Made by a program: the position numbers and the translations under genes
Assembly (NCBI GenBank): GCA_001799635.1
Contig: MGTV01000012.1
Location: 202 to 38,789, forward strand
Direction: 5' to 3'
Origin: Elusimicrobia bacterium GWA2_62_23
GTDB lineage: Bacteria; Elusimicrobiota; Elusimicrobia; Elusimicrobiales; UBA9959
Length of the DNA stretch: 38,588 nucleotides
The notes under the pieces: generated by a model
Database searches by the model: none
What the model saw: only the letters and a program-made list of their open reading frames with translations
Told to the model about the DNA's origin: nothing
Part shown: in pieces, positions 31,269 through 38,504 of the stretch
Position numbering within the stretch: position 1 is the stretch's first letter
Layout of the letters: the number at the start of each line of letters is the position of its first letter

Positions 31269-34200
31269 CCGTTCCTCCCTGCGCAGCCGGAAGCTCCACG
31301 TAAAAAACCGTTCCTTTCCCTTCCACGGATTCCGCCCTTATGTTCCCCCCGTTCTTTTCCACCAGGCGGCGGACCATGGGCAGCCCTATGCCTTCGCCTT
31401 TTTTTTGCTGGTCCCGTTCGTGGCGGTAGAAAACGTTCCAGATCTTGTGCAGGTCCCCTTCCGGTATGCCAGGACCGTTGTCCGCTACCCTGTAAACGGC
31501 CATATCGCCTTTCACCTCTCCCGATAGTTCTATGGTGAGGCTTCTGGCCCTGTCGCGGTACTTCACGGCGTTGTCGAGAAGGTTGGCGAACAGCTGGTTA
31601 ACCGCGCCAGGGTCCGCATGGCAGGGCGGGAGGGCGCCGGTCTTTATGTCGGCGCCGGCCTCGTTCAGCTGGAAGCGCATGGCGTCCAGCACTTTCGTCA
31701 TCAGCTCTTCCATCTCCAGTTTCTCAGGCTTCATTTCCACGCGACCCGCCCTGGAGACCTTGAGCAGGGCTGTTATGAGCGCGTCCATCTTGCGGGAACT
31801 GTTCAATACGAAATCGAGCGCTTCCGGGACTTTCACGGCGGCCAGTTCCTTGAGCCGGGCCTCGTCCTCCGGGGGCATCCCTGTAAGCTTCTGCATTAGC
31901 CTGCCCAACTCCGCCTGGTAATGCTGGAGGTTCTGGCCGAACCCCTGAATGTTGACCAGCGGGCTGCGCAGGTCGTGGGTGGTAATGTAGAGGAAGTTCT
32001 CCATCTCCTGATTCTTGTCGCGTAAGTCCTTGTTGAGCTTCTCCAGTTGCAGTTCCGCCAGTTTGCGTTCGGTAATGTCACGGCCGACTACGGTAAGGCC
32101 TTTGCGTTTGCCTTCGGGTGTGAACAGCGGGACCTTTATTATGTCGAACACGTACTCTCCGCCGTCCGGACGCGGGATCCTCTCTTCTCCCCTGGAAAAA
32201 CCGCTGGCGAGCCAGGCCTTTTCGTCCGAAGCCTCGCAGGTCATGAACGCGTCATGGTAGAAAGCGCTGAAGGGAGCCAGCTCGGAGTCCTTTTTTCCCT
32301 TATAGGGCACATTCTCCAGTTGGAACAGTTTAAGGTCGAAGTTGTTGGCTTCCAGCCAGCGTCCCTCCCCGTCCTTGAAGCAGACTATGTCCGGCATGGA
32401 ATTCATCAGTGTGCGCAGTCTTTCTTCCGCTTCCCGCAGGTTTTCCTGCGCCAGCCTTTGCTCGGTTATGTCCTGTACCGTACCGGTAGACCTGAGCGGC
32501 TTGCCTTCCGGGGAGTAGGCGCTCTCGCAGCATTCTCTCACATGCTTTATCCGGCCGTCCTTCATCAGTAGACGGTGGGTAATATCGTACTGCGTCCGCT
32601 CCTTGACCGAGTCGGTGTAGGCTTGGTTGACTCGCTCTCTGTCCTCCGGATGGATGGCGTCCAGGAAGGCCTCGTAGGAAGCGCCGAATTTTTCCTTATC
32701 CAGCTCGAAAATGCGGTAGATCTCGTCGGACCAGGACAAGTTGTTGGAGACCAGGTCCAGCGTCCAGTTGCCTATGCGGGCCAGGCGCTGGGCTTCCTTC
32801 AGTTCCTGTTCGCTCTCCCGAAGATCGCGTATGGACAGAAGGCTGGTAAGGGCGTCGGTCAGCCGTCTGGTGATCTCCTGGAACAGCCTGGTCTCCTCGG
32901 CTGTCCAGACGCGGGCATAGGAGCACTGGTGGATGCCGAATACCCATGGCTTGCCCAACTTCGGATAGACCGCGGTGAACATCTGCGATCTTACGCCGAA
33001 CTGCTCGGCGGAGACCCTGTTGACGGGTTTCGGGGTTCCGGCCGTATAGGTCACCGGCGCCGCGCACCTTAAGGCTTCGCGCAGGTCGTCCGCCATGTCC
33101 GGAGGCATTGGGATATCTACGTTCAATACCTTTGCGCCCGGATATTCGGGCTTAGTGACTTCCATGGGGACGCGGAAATGCGGCGAGTCCGGGTCGCAGG
33201 GATAGAAAAGCCAGGCACGGTCGCAGTCGAAGACCTTGAGCACCGTGTTCAGGATGTTTTCCATCATCTTTTCAAGATCGGCCGCGTTCTGCATGGCCTT
33301 GTTAACCTTGTCCATGTGCTCCAGAAAACGGATATGGGCTATGCGTTCTTTTTCGGCCAGTTTGCGCTCGGTCATGTCTATGGTGTAGCCGGCCAGGTAG
33401 GCGGGTTTCCCCTCGATACGTATGGGGAACTTCGTGGTGACGTAGTGCCGGCCGTTCAACTCCTCCTCCACCGTCACTTCTCCGTCACCCGCCACTACGC
33501 GCTTGTCGTCCTCCACCATGCTTTTGGCCAGGTCCGAAGGAAAGAGCTCGAACATGTTCTTGCCCAGCAGTTCCCGAAGAGGTTTGCCGAGCATCTTTTC
33601 GAAATTACGGCTCAGGTTCAGCGACCGCAGGTTCTCGTCCTTGAAGAAGACGTAGATGGGGCTGTGTTCCATGAACTCGCGGAAGATCTGCTCGGTTTCC
33701 TTCAACTTCGCGTCGGTGGTGGCTATCACCCTGGAATAGGATTCTTCCTGCAGCCGCAAGAACAGGAAAGTGCCCGCGGCTGAGGCCGCCAGCAGGGTTA
33801 TGACCAGCAGCAGCAGGAGCGCGGAAGTCCTGTCGGAGTCCGCCAGTATCTCCCCGGCGTCCACTTTGGTGACCATGGCCCAGCCGAATTCCGGCAGCTG
33901 ACTGAGATAGGCGAAGACGTCCTTGCCGCGGTAGTCCACGCCCCTGAACAACCCTTGCCGGCCTGTCGCGGCCATGGCCGCCGGCAGTTCGGGAGAGAGG
34001 GGCAGGCGCAGTTTCAGGGCCGTGCCCTTGGCGTGGCGCAATTCGTTTAGGAAAAGGATCTGGTCGCCTTCGCGTCTCACCAGCAGCGTTTCCGCGGTGC
34101 GGCTGGGGCCCGGCCATTTCTGGACCAGCGGGTAAAGGTGGTGAGCGGGGTCTATGCCCAATATCAGGAAGAGGCGGGCGCCTCCCGGGGCTGTTCCCGC

Positions 34201-34722
34201 CAGGCCCGCCACATGGATCCCGTACGAGGTCCCGGTATCGGGCTGCGCGTGGAGGTCGGACATCTCCGGCGAGCGCGGGGCGCGTTTCAGGAGTTCAAGC
34301 GCGTCGGGACATAGTCTATTTGGCGGGCTGCCGGCCATTACCAGCATTCTGCCGTCGGGAGTTGCCAGAACGGCGCTTTTGTAGGGATTGTTGCGCAGGA
34401 AACTTTCCAGGCGGCGGCGCAGCAGATCGGCGGTCTCGCGGTCCTTGGGGTCTGCCGCCAGTTTGTTCAGGGGTACCGAGAGTACCGGGGTGTCCAGCAG
34501 GGAGGCGGCGCGCTGAAGCCTGTCCCTGCGCCAATCCAGCAGCTGGTCCGTCTTGAAACTTGTCACGCCGCGAAGGAGGGTTTCGGTGTCCTCCAGCAGG
34601 GCGGCGCGGTAACTGCGATAATAGAAAAAACCGCCGGCCAGGATGGCTGTAGAGGCGGCAAGCAGGAGGACGGAAAGCTTGCGCCTCGTCTTCCTGATGT
34701 CAGGTCTGCCGGAATTCTGCAA
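31255..34722 (-). CDS. Membrane sensor histidine kinase with Cache-like, PAS and GAF domains
   Basis: The 1155-residue protein has a membrane helix near residues 15-35, a large periplasmic region (about 45-290, Cache-like, with a candidate ligand pocket) and a second helix (about 300-322). The cytosolic part has PAS (about 345-460), GAF (about 475-630), PAS (about 637-765) and PAS (about 765-885) domains. HisKA has His near 916 in TTHDLRSPLVNIQGF, and HATPase (about 1030-1150) has NLLDNAVKYRDRA, VADNGPGIPEG and GIGLPMVRRL. The H-box style is like phytochrome-type kinases. The start is TTG 34722 behind GGGGGGG, spacing 3-4 nt; the first Met inside is far past the anchor. It is the first gene of the three-gene phosphorelay operon. 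Confidence 0.92.
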   Translation of the reverse strand: MQNSGRPDIRKTRRKLSVLLLAASTAILAGGFFYYRSYRAALLEDTETLLRGVTSFKTDQLLDWRRDRLQRAASLLDTPVLSVPLNKLAADPKDRETADLLRRRLESFLRNNPYKSAVLATPDGRMLVMAGSPPNRLCPDALELLKRAPRSPEMSDLHAQPDTGTSYGIHVAGLAGTAPGGARLFLILGIDPAHHLYPLVQKWPGPSRTAETLLVRREGDQILFLNELRHAKGTALKLRLPLSPELPAAMAATGRQGLFRGVDYRGKDVFAYLSQLPEFGWAMVTKVDAGEILADSDRTSALLLLLVITLLAASAAGTFLFLRLQEESYSRVIATTDAKLKETEQIFREFMEHSPIYVFFKDENLRSLNLSRNFEKMLGKPLRELLGKNMFELFPSDLAKSMVEDDKRVVAGDGEVTVEEELNGRHYVTTKFPIRIEGKPAYLAGYTIDMTERKLAEKERIAHIRFLEHMDKVNKAMQNAADLEKMMENILNTVLKVFDCDRAWLFYPCDPDSPHFRVPMEVTKPEYPGAKVLNVDIPMPPDMADDLREALRCAAPVTYTAGTPKPVNRVSAEQFGVRSQMFTAVYPKLGKPWVFGIHQCSYARVWTAEETRLFQEITRRLTDALTSLLSIRDLRESEQELKEAQRLARIGNWTLDLVSNNLSWSDEIYRIFELDKEKFGASYEAFLDAIHPEDRERVNQAYTDSVKERTQYDITHRLLMKDGRIKHVRECCESAYSPEGKPLRSTGTVQDITEQRLAQENLREAEERLRTLMNSMPDIVCFKDGEGRWLEANNFDLKLFQLENVPYKGKKDSELAPFSAFYHDAFMTCEASDEKAWLASGFSRGEERIPRPDGGEYVFDIIKVPLFTPEGKRKGLTVVGRDITERKLAELQLEKLNKDLRDKNQEMENFLYITTHDLRSPLVNIQGFGQNLQHYQAELGRLMQKLTGMPPEDEARLKELAAVKVPEALDFVLNSSRKMDALITALLKVSRAGRVEMKPEKLEMEELMTKVLDAMRFQLNEAGADIKTGALPPCHADPGAVNQLFANLLDNAVKYRDRARSLTIELSGEVKGDMAVYRVADNGPGIPEGDLHKIWNVFYRHERDQQKKGEGIGLPMVRRLVEKNGGNIRAESVEGKGTVFYVELPAAQGGTDEQR

Positions 34723-34754
34723 TTTCCCCCCCAGAGAACGCAGATTAAGAAGAA

Positions 34755-34775
34755 GAACTTTTTACAAAAAAGTTC
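34755..34775. repeat. Hairpin 1 of a GAACTTTTTA pair
   Basis: GAACTTTTT (34755-34763) pairs with AAAAAGTTC (34767-34775) around a 3-nt loop. The second, related hairpin lies 41 nt further on. Both stems are AU-rich and lie 33-120 nt upstream of the sensor-kinase start codon, so they may belong to its leader. Confidence 0.65.
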
Positions 34776-34816
34776 GGGGTGGACTACGCTATCCTGCGTT
34801 TCCCCCCGGACACAAA

Positions 34817-34841
34817 GAACTTTTTACGCAGTAAAAAGTTC
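34817..34841. repeat. Hairpin 2 of a GAACTTTTTA pair
   Basis: GAACTTTTTAC (34817-34827) pairs with GTAAAAAGTTC (34831-34841) around GCA. Eleven pairs, the longer of the two related hairpins. The shared stem sequence suggests duplication or a repeated binding or RNA element. Confidence 0.7.
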
Positions 34842-34941
34842 GGAGTCTTCAGGACAAAGTTCGACACTACTTTGCCTCACATCCTGCGGATTCTTTATAA
34901 ATACCACTCCCCTGTCGTCTTTTGGAAGCGGTAGGCCGATC

Positions 34942-35061
34942 TTATCCGCGAGATGCCGCACGGTCGGCCACTTCGCGGCCGCCCATGCTTGCCGCTAGGT
35001 AGCGGGTTCGCAGGGCGGCGGCACTTACGCGCCTTGCACCTGCTCCCAAGGAGGTCTGCAT
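34942..35061 (-). CDS. Possible 39-aa peptide with hairpin-sequestered ribosome site
   Basis: A minus-strand frame of 39 residues (MQTSLGAGARRVSAAALRTR and on, rich in Ala and Arg) starts at ATG 35061. AAAAGGAGGT (35071-35080), the strongest ribosome site in this part of the window, ends 9 nt upstream. The ribosome site sits in a perfect 8-bp stem AAGGAGGT/ACCTCCTT (arms 35071-35078 and 35048-35055) with the ATG in its loop. No family resemblance. It may be a leader peptide or chance; the ribosome site is the only real support. Confidence 0.25.
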   Translation of the reverse strand: MQTSLGAGARRVSAAALRTRYLAASMGGREVADRAASRG

Positions 35062-35091
35062 CTTACAAAAACCTCCTTTTGCGCGGCCGGC

Positions 35092-35175
35092 CGGCCCAAT
35101 AAACGTGGGCCTTGGCAAGGCCGCTCCCGTCCGCCTTCGGCGTCCGTACTCCGCAGAATTTATTCCCCGCGCGCA
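35092..35175 (+). repeat. 84-bp inverted repeat, left arm, of the AT-rich island
   Basis: Positions 35092-35175 are the perfect reverse complement of 38505-38588, the last 84 bases of the window. Similarity stops sharply at 35175/38505. On the other side it reaches the window edge, so the full length is unknown. It includes its own small stem GGCCTT/AAGGCC (35108-35122). It encloses about 3.3 kb of lower-GC DNA with three genes. Confidence 0.92.
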
Positions 35176-35209
35176 CTGCAAAGAACTGGATTCATTATAT
35201 ACAGATTTT

Positions 35210-35256
35210 GCCCGCGCTCGCCAGCGGATTCTGCTGAATCCGCTCGCGGCGCGGGC
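35210..35256. repeat. Long stem-loop near the inverted repeat
   Basis: GCCCGCGC (35210-35217) pairs with GCGCGGGC (35249-35256). Inside, AGCGGATTC (35223-35231) pairs with GAATCCGCT (35236-35244) across a TGCT loop, and three more pairs are possible between. About 20 base pairs in all. No U tract follows on either strand, so it is not an ordinary terminator. Confidence 0.75.
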
Positions 35257-35286
35257 CTGTTCCTGATAATTTTGAACTGCATTTAT

Positions 35287-35379
35287 GCCGGTGGCCCCGT
35301 ATTTATAAAAAACCGCCCCGGCGTCCGCTGCTGCGGCCGCCGCGGCGGTCTTTTCTGTGAATGATTCGTAGCCACCGGC
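35287..35379. repeat. Nested stem-loop with inner terminator-like hairpin
   Basis: The outer arms GCCGGTGGC (35287-35295) and GCCACCGGC (35371-35379) are complementary. They enclose a GC-rich hairpin whose ACCGCC/GGCGGT ends are flanked by an A tract on the left and TCTTTT on the right, so it could terminate transcription in either direction. Confidence 0.6.
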
Positions 35380-35411
35380 GGGGAGCAGAAACTGCAAAGA
35401 CCGTAAGGAAA

Positions 35412-35463
35412 GGCCAGGGCGGTAGCGGCTTGCCTTGTGAGGGCCGCCGCCCCCGCCCTGGCC
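35412..35463. repeat. Stem-loop with 11-bp outer and 5-bp inner stem
   Basis: GGCCAGGGCGG (35412-35422) pairs perfectly with CCGCCCTGGCC (35453-35463). Inside, GCGGC (35425-35429) pairs with GCCGC (35443-35447). No U tract. It is the third long stem-loop within 260 bp. Confidence 0.75.
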
Positions 35464-35682
35464 CGCCTGAAAATATTCCTGCCCACTCATGACACGCTGT
35501 AATACCTAGCCCTCGGGGTTGAATCCCCTTAGGGGAGAAACTGCTTTTAATCCCTGGTATTTCCTCAGTGCTTTTTTTGTATAGTTGGGAATGATCATGG
35601 CGGGTAAACATCTCGATATGCTGTCCGGTTTGCTGCCTAACCTTGATGCTAGTTGATTCAATTTTAATTGGTCATCTCTAAA

Positions 35683-36741
35683 ATGAAAAAACAATTTGTC
35701 AGATTCGCGCTGCTGTTTGTTTTTGCTTTTGGGGGTGCAAAGGCACATGGCGAAAACGTCGAGAGTCCCGAGGTGAAGGCACGGTTGGAGCAGATATTAA
35801 GTCGAGTGGAGACCCGCGAATTTAGACCTTTTTATGAGTTTATGTTCGGATTGTTCCTGGCGAAAGGCGGGGATTTATATGATTTGCGAGTGCGGTTGAA
35901 TGACTATTCCAATCATGATGTCTACATTAGCTCTGCGACGAAGCGGGATATCGGCGTGAGGCTGATGCGTATTTACAGCCATACAAAATCTAAATCTACA
36001 AAGAGGGATATAATTGAGATTTTAACTATGTATGGCGATAAGAGAGATCCGGAGGTCATTGAATTTATCATGTCCCGACTGAGTTCTCCGGAGCAGGAGG
36101 AGATGGATACTGCGTGGGGTGCTTTGTGTTTTACCGAGGTTCAGGACAATGCGGTCTATGATAAGGTGACTGACTTGGTGCGTGCGGGGAAACTATCCGA
36201 AAAGAAGTCGTTAATTGCAAAAATGAGGATGAATCTTTCAAGGGCCAGAGAAGAGGCATATGCGTTCCTTAGAAAAACGCCCAATGTGCTCGATTTTCAG
36301 CAAATTGCTGATAATTTGTGTCACAGGGAGGATATGGGAGGGATTCAGATTGCGATTGATAGGTCCAAGGCAGAACAAAATCAGTCTTATGCTTGTTCAA
36401 TTGAGCGGAAGTGCCGTATTAAGTATCTTGAGTCTTGTGAGGGGGCAAAATTTCGCGAGGCCATGAAAGCAATTTCGGAGGGATTTTCAAACGACACAGA
36501 GATATTCCCGATGCTTGAGGTAAAGATAAAGAGTAAAGATCGCGTTACGCGTGAAACAGTTGTGTCGTATCTTGAGCAGCGATTAAATGCTTATCCGCAA
36601 CATCTGCCTGTTAATGACGTTTCAGTAAAGTTGATTATCGACATGTTATCAGCAATGGAAAAACTTGAACCTAATGCCGATATGAAACTCAAAATTGGAA
36701 ATTTAATTCAGAAAGCAAGTAAACTTAAATGGGCCGCTTAG
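35683..36741 (+). CDS. Secreted helical-repeat protein of unknown function (HEAT-like)
   Basis: The 352-residue protein starts with a signal peptide (KQFVRFALLFVFAFGGAKAH). The mature part is almost entirely helical, with paired helices spaced like HEAT or similar alpha-solenoid repeats, for example SATKRDIGVRLMRIYSH, KSTKRDIIEILTMYGDKRD and PEVIEFIMSRL. Two to three cysteines sit near CSIERKCRIKYLESC, possibly forming a disulfide. I recognise no family. The codon and base composition is AT-richer than in the preceding 35 kb, a sign of recent acquisition. ATG 35683 was chosen as the start of the signal peptide; an in-frame TTG 15 nt upstream is less likely. The next gene starts 4 nt after the stop. 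Confidence 0.65.
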   Translation: MKKQFVRFALLFVFAFGGAKAHGENVESPEVKARLEQILSRVETREFRPFYEFMFGLFLAKGGDLYDLRVRLNDYSNHDVYISSATKRDIGVRLMRIYSHTKSKSTKRDIIEILTMYGDKRDPEVIEFIMSRLSSPEQEEMDTAWGALCFTEVQDNAVYDKVTDLVRAGKLSEKKSLIAKMRMNLSRAREEAYAFLRKTPNVLDFQQIADNLCHREDMGGIQIAIDRSKAEQNQSYACSIERKCRIKYLESCEGAKFREAMKAISEGFSNDTEIFPMLEVKIKSKDRVTRETVVSYLEQRLNAYPQHLPVNDVSVKLIIDMLSAMEKLEPNADMKLKIGNLIQKASKLKWAA

Positions 36742-36745
36742 ATTT

Positions 36746-37090
36746 ATGGGATTAATACTTCTAATCGTGTTAATACTGCTGGGGGCATTGTATAAGCTGG
36801 GTTTGCAAGTGCGATTAGCCATATCGGCAATCCTGTCGCTCGGTACAATGTTGATAATAAGCCTTATGGGCGGGGTCTGGGGACTTGCGACATTTATTTG
36901 CGGAATAACGGTGCAAGTCCCAATCATCCTTTCACTATGGGCCTATGTATTGCTTACAGAAATTATCGCTAAAAGATTTAAATGCCCGGCTCGGTATTAT
37001 CTCATTCTTTCCGGTCTGATTTTAATAAGTGCCCTGATTTGGTGGAATATTGAGCATTGGCCCACATTGCCTTGTGATTTCTCAATGTGA
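36746..37090 (+). CDS. Small integral membrane protein (114 aa)
   Basis: Nearly all of this 114-residue protein is hydrophobic. Three or four membrane helices can be read: LILLIVLILLGALYKLGL at the N terminus, a long central stretch around ISLMGGVWGLATFICGI and PIILSLWAYVLLTEI, and LILSGLILISALIWW at the C terminus. The loop between the last two is basic (AKRFKCPARY), placing it inside the cell. No family is recognised. It starts 4 nt after the secreted protein gene, with no strong ribosome site, so it is probably co-translated with it; a secreted plus a membrane partner is plausible. AT-rich like its neighbours. Confidence 0.6.
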   Translation: MGLILLIVLILLGALYKLGLQVRLAISAILSLGTMLIISLMGGVWGLATFICGITVQVPIILSLWAYVLLTEIIAKRFKCPARYYLILSGLILISALIWWNIEHWPTLPCDFSM

Positions 37091-37124
37091 ATGCTTTATG
37101 GCCGTTTTTGCTGCTTTAGTATTC

Positions 37125-37140
37125 TGGGGACGTTCCCCCA
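37125..37140. repeat. Solitary REP-end-like palindrome
   Basis: TGGGGACGTTCCCCCA is a near-palindrome that shares GGGGACGTTC with the ends of the REP/MITE-like element at 10625. It lies 35 nt after the small membrane protein gene. It has no long partner arm nearby and is probably a remnant or a half-site. Confidence 0.5.
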
Positions 37141-37268
37141 AGTGTCTCTGTTGCTTCTAGAGAAAATTATGGAAAGCAGAAGGGAGTAGGGGCGTTGGTT
37201 TTATCATAGTGGTTCTGTACACAGTCATTAGTCTATGCTTGTGAAAGCAGCCGAATTTTAAAAGTGGT

Positions 37269-38369
37269 ATGGATTCCATGAAAAAGGCTTTTATTCCGAA
37301 TAATTTGCCGTTGCATTTTGTGGATTGGGTCCGCTTTATCTCTCTTATCGGCCAGGCGAACGCTGAGATTGCCCGTTATGATGGAATCCTGCAGGGTATA
37401 AGTAATCCTGGCATCCTATTATCCCCTTTAACCACTCGCGAAGCTGTACTCTCATCGAGAATTGAGGGCACGCAGGCGTCGCTGGAGGAAGTTCTGGAAT
37501 ACGAGGCCGCGCCCAGCGCCACGGCAGATAAATACGACGATATACAGGAAATCATCAATTACCGCAAGGCCATGCGCTTTGCGGTGCAATGGCTAAATAA
37601 AAAGCCCATAACGCTGAACCTGATAAAAGAGATGCACTCGATACTGCTGGACAGCGTGCGGGGTAAAGATAAATACCGTGGACACTTTCGGACGACACAG
37701 AACTATATCGCCAAGGCAGGGGACCCTATAGAAAAGGCTCTGTTTATTCCTCCATCTCCGGCGCGATTGACGGACGCTCTGTCCAACTTTGAGAAATATT
37801 TCCACTACGATGAAAAAGACCGTCTCGTGCAGCTTGCCGTGCTTCATGCACAGTTCGAGATAATCCACCCTTTCCTGGACGGCAACGGTCGAATAGGCCG
37901 CCTGCTGATTCCGCTATTTCTTTTTGAGAAGTCACTCCTTAATTCCCCGATGTTCTATATAAGCGAATACCTGGAAGATAACCGGGCTGAGTACTATGTA
38001 AGGCTACGGGCTATCACTGATGAGGAGAAATGGGACGATTGGATAGAGTTTTTCCTAAAGGCCGTAGTTGCACAGGCCAAAACTAACAGCGCGAAGGCTA
38101 AGGCTATTCTTGCGCTCTATAACACGAAGAAAGAGCGCATTACTGAGATTACACACTCACAGTATGCCATCAGAATATTAGACGCTATTTTTGCTCGCCC
38201 GATTTTCAACTCTGCCGACTTTATAAAGACTTCAAAGATTCCCCGTCCCAGCGCTCAGCGCCTTCTTGCGCAGCTAAAGAAAGGCGGGGTTATCGACACT
38301 ATAAAACCTGGCGGCCCGAGAAAGGCCGAGGTGTTTGCGTTTACAAAGCTCCTGAAGATAGTCGGCTGA
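37269..38369 (+). CDS. Fic-family protein (probable AMPylase) with intramolecular inhibitory motif
   Basis: The 366-residue protein carries the Fic active site HPFLDGNGRIGR (HPFx(D/E)GNGRxGR), used to transfer AMP or a related group to target hydroxyls. Upstream, SSRIEGTQAS near residue 65 fits the (S/T)xxxE(G/N) inhibitory helix found N-terminal to the Fic core (class II), so the enzyme is probably self-inhibited. The C terminus (about 290-366, with RPSAQRLLAQLKKGG) looks like a winged helix-turn-helix, typical of the Fic/DUF4172-like chromosomal and mobile-element proteins. I used ATG 37269; ATG 37278 is an alternative. No partner antitoxin is evident. It lies in the AT-rich, inverted-repeat-flanked island. 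Confidence 0.9.
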   Translation: MDSMKKAFIPNNLPLHFVDWVRFISLIGQANAEIARYDGILQGISNPGILLSPLTTREAVLSSRIEGTQASLEEVLEYEAAPSATADKYDDIQEIINYRKAMRFAVQWLNKKPITLNLIKEMHSILLDSVRGKDKYRGHFRTTQNYIAKAGDPIEKALFIPPSPARLTDALSNFEKYFHYDEKDRLVQLAVLHAQFEIIHPFLDGNGRIGRLLIPLFLFEKSLLNSPMFYISEYLEDNRAEYYVRLRAITDEEKWDDWIEFFLKAVVAQAKTNSAKAKAILALYNTKKERITEITHSQYAIRILDAIFARPIFNSADFIKTSKIPRPSAQRLLAQLKKGGVIDTIKPGGPRKAEVFAFTKLLKIVG

Positions 38370-38376
38370 TTCTTCG

Positions 38377-38478
38377 CATCCCACATCTCACAAATAAGTC
38401 GTAAAATCTATTACGCCTCATATATGTTACAATATGAGGCGTAATGGGGCTTATGACTATTCCATGAGATGTGGAATG
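38377..38478. repeat. Nested inverted repeats with perfect 14-bp hairpin after the Fic gene
   Basis: The inner hairpin pairs ATTACGCCTCATAT (38410-38423) with ATATGAGGCGTAAT (38432-38445) across an 8-nt loop. The outer arms CATCCCACATCTCA (38377-38390) and TGAGATGTGGAATG (38465-38478) pair at 13 of 14 bases. The first arm begins 8 nt after the fic stop. The inner hairpin could terminate transcription, but it is not followed by a clean U tract; the nested form also resembles a mobile-element end. Confidence 0.75.
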
Positions 38479-38504
38479 GCTGCACTTACAACGGAGAAGA
38501 TTTA

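Larger units (their letters stand above)
34723..35667. other. Gene-free, hairpin-rich intergenic region (945 bp)
   Basis: No credible long gene lies here. It holds the upstream region of the sensor kinase, two GAACTTTTTA hairpins, a possible 39-residue frame with a strong ribosome site, and the left arm of the 84-bp inverted repeat. Three further long stem-loops follow (35210-35256, 35287-35379, 35412-35463). Base composition drops from GC-rich to AT-rich near 35,535. I found no match by eye to tmRNA, RNase P RNA, SRP RNA or 6S RNA core motifs. Confidence 0.6.

Noticed and set aside
35514..35537. T-arm-like sequence (GGGGTTGAATCCCC) at the GC shift, a possible tRNA remnant used as an attachment site
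   Set aside because: The invariant TTC of the T loop is missing, no other tRNA parts lie beside it, and no matching tRNA end is found elsewhere in the window.
35506..35748. 80-residue minus-strand frame before the island genes
   Set aside because: It overlaps the start and signal peptide of the secreted protein on the other strand and has no ribosome site or family resemblance.
37125..37140. The solitary GGGGACGTTC palindrome as a complete MITE
   Set aside because: No inverted partner is found within several hundred bases, so only a half-site or remnant can be claimed.
38410..38445. The 14-bp hairpin as an integron attC site
   Set aside because: No core-site motif of the attC type and no cassette array or integrase; it is better read as a terminator-like or element-end hairpin.
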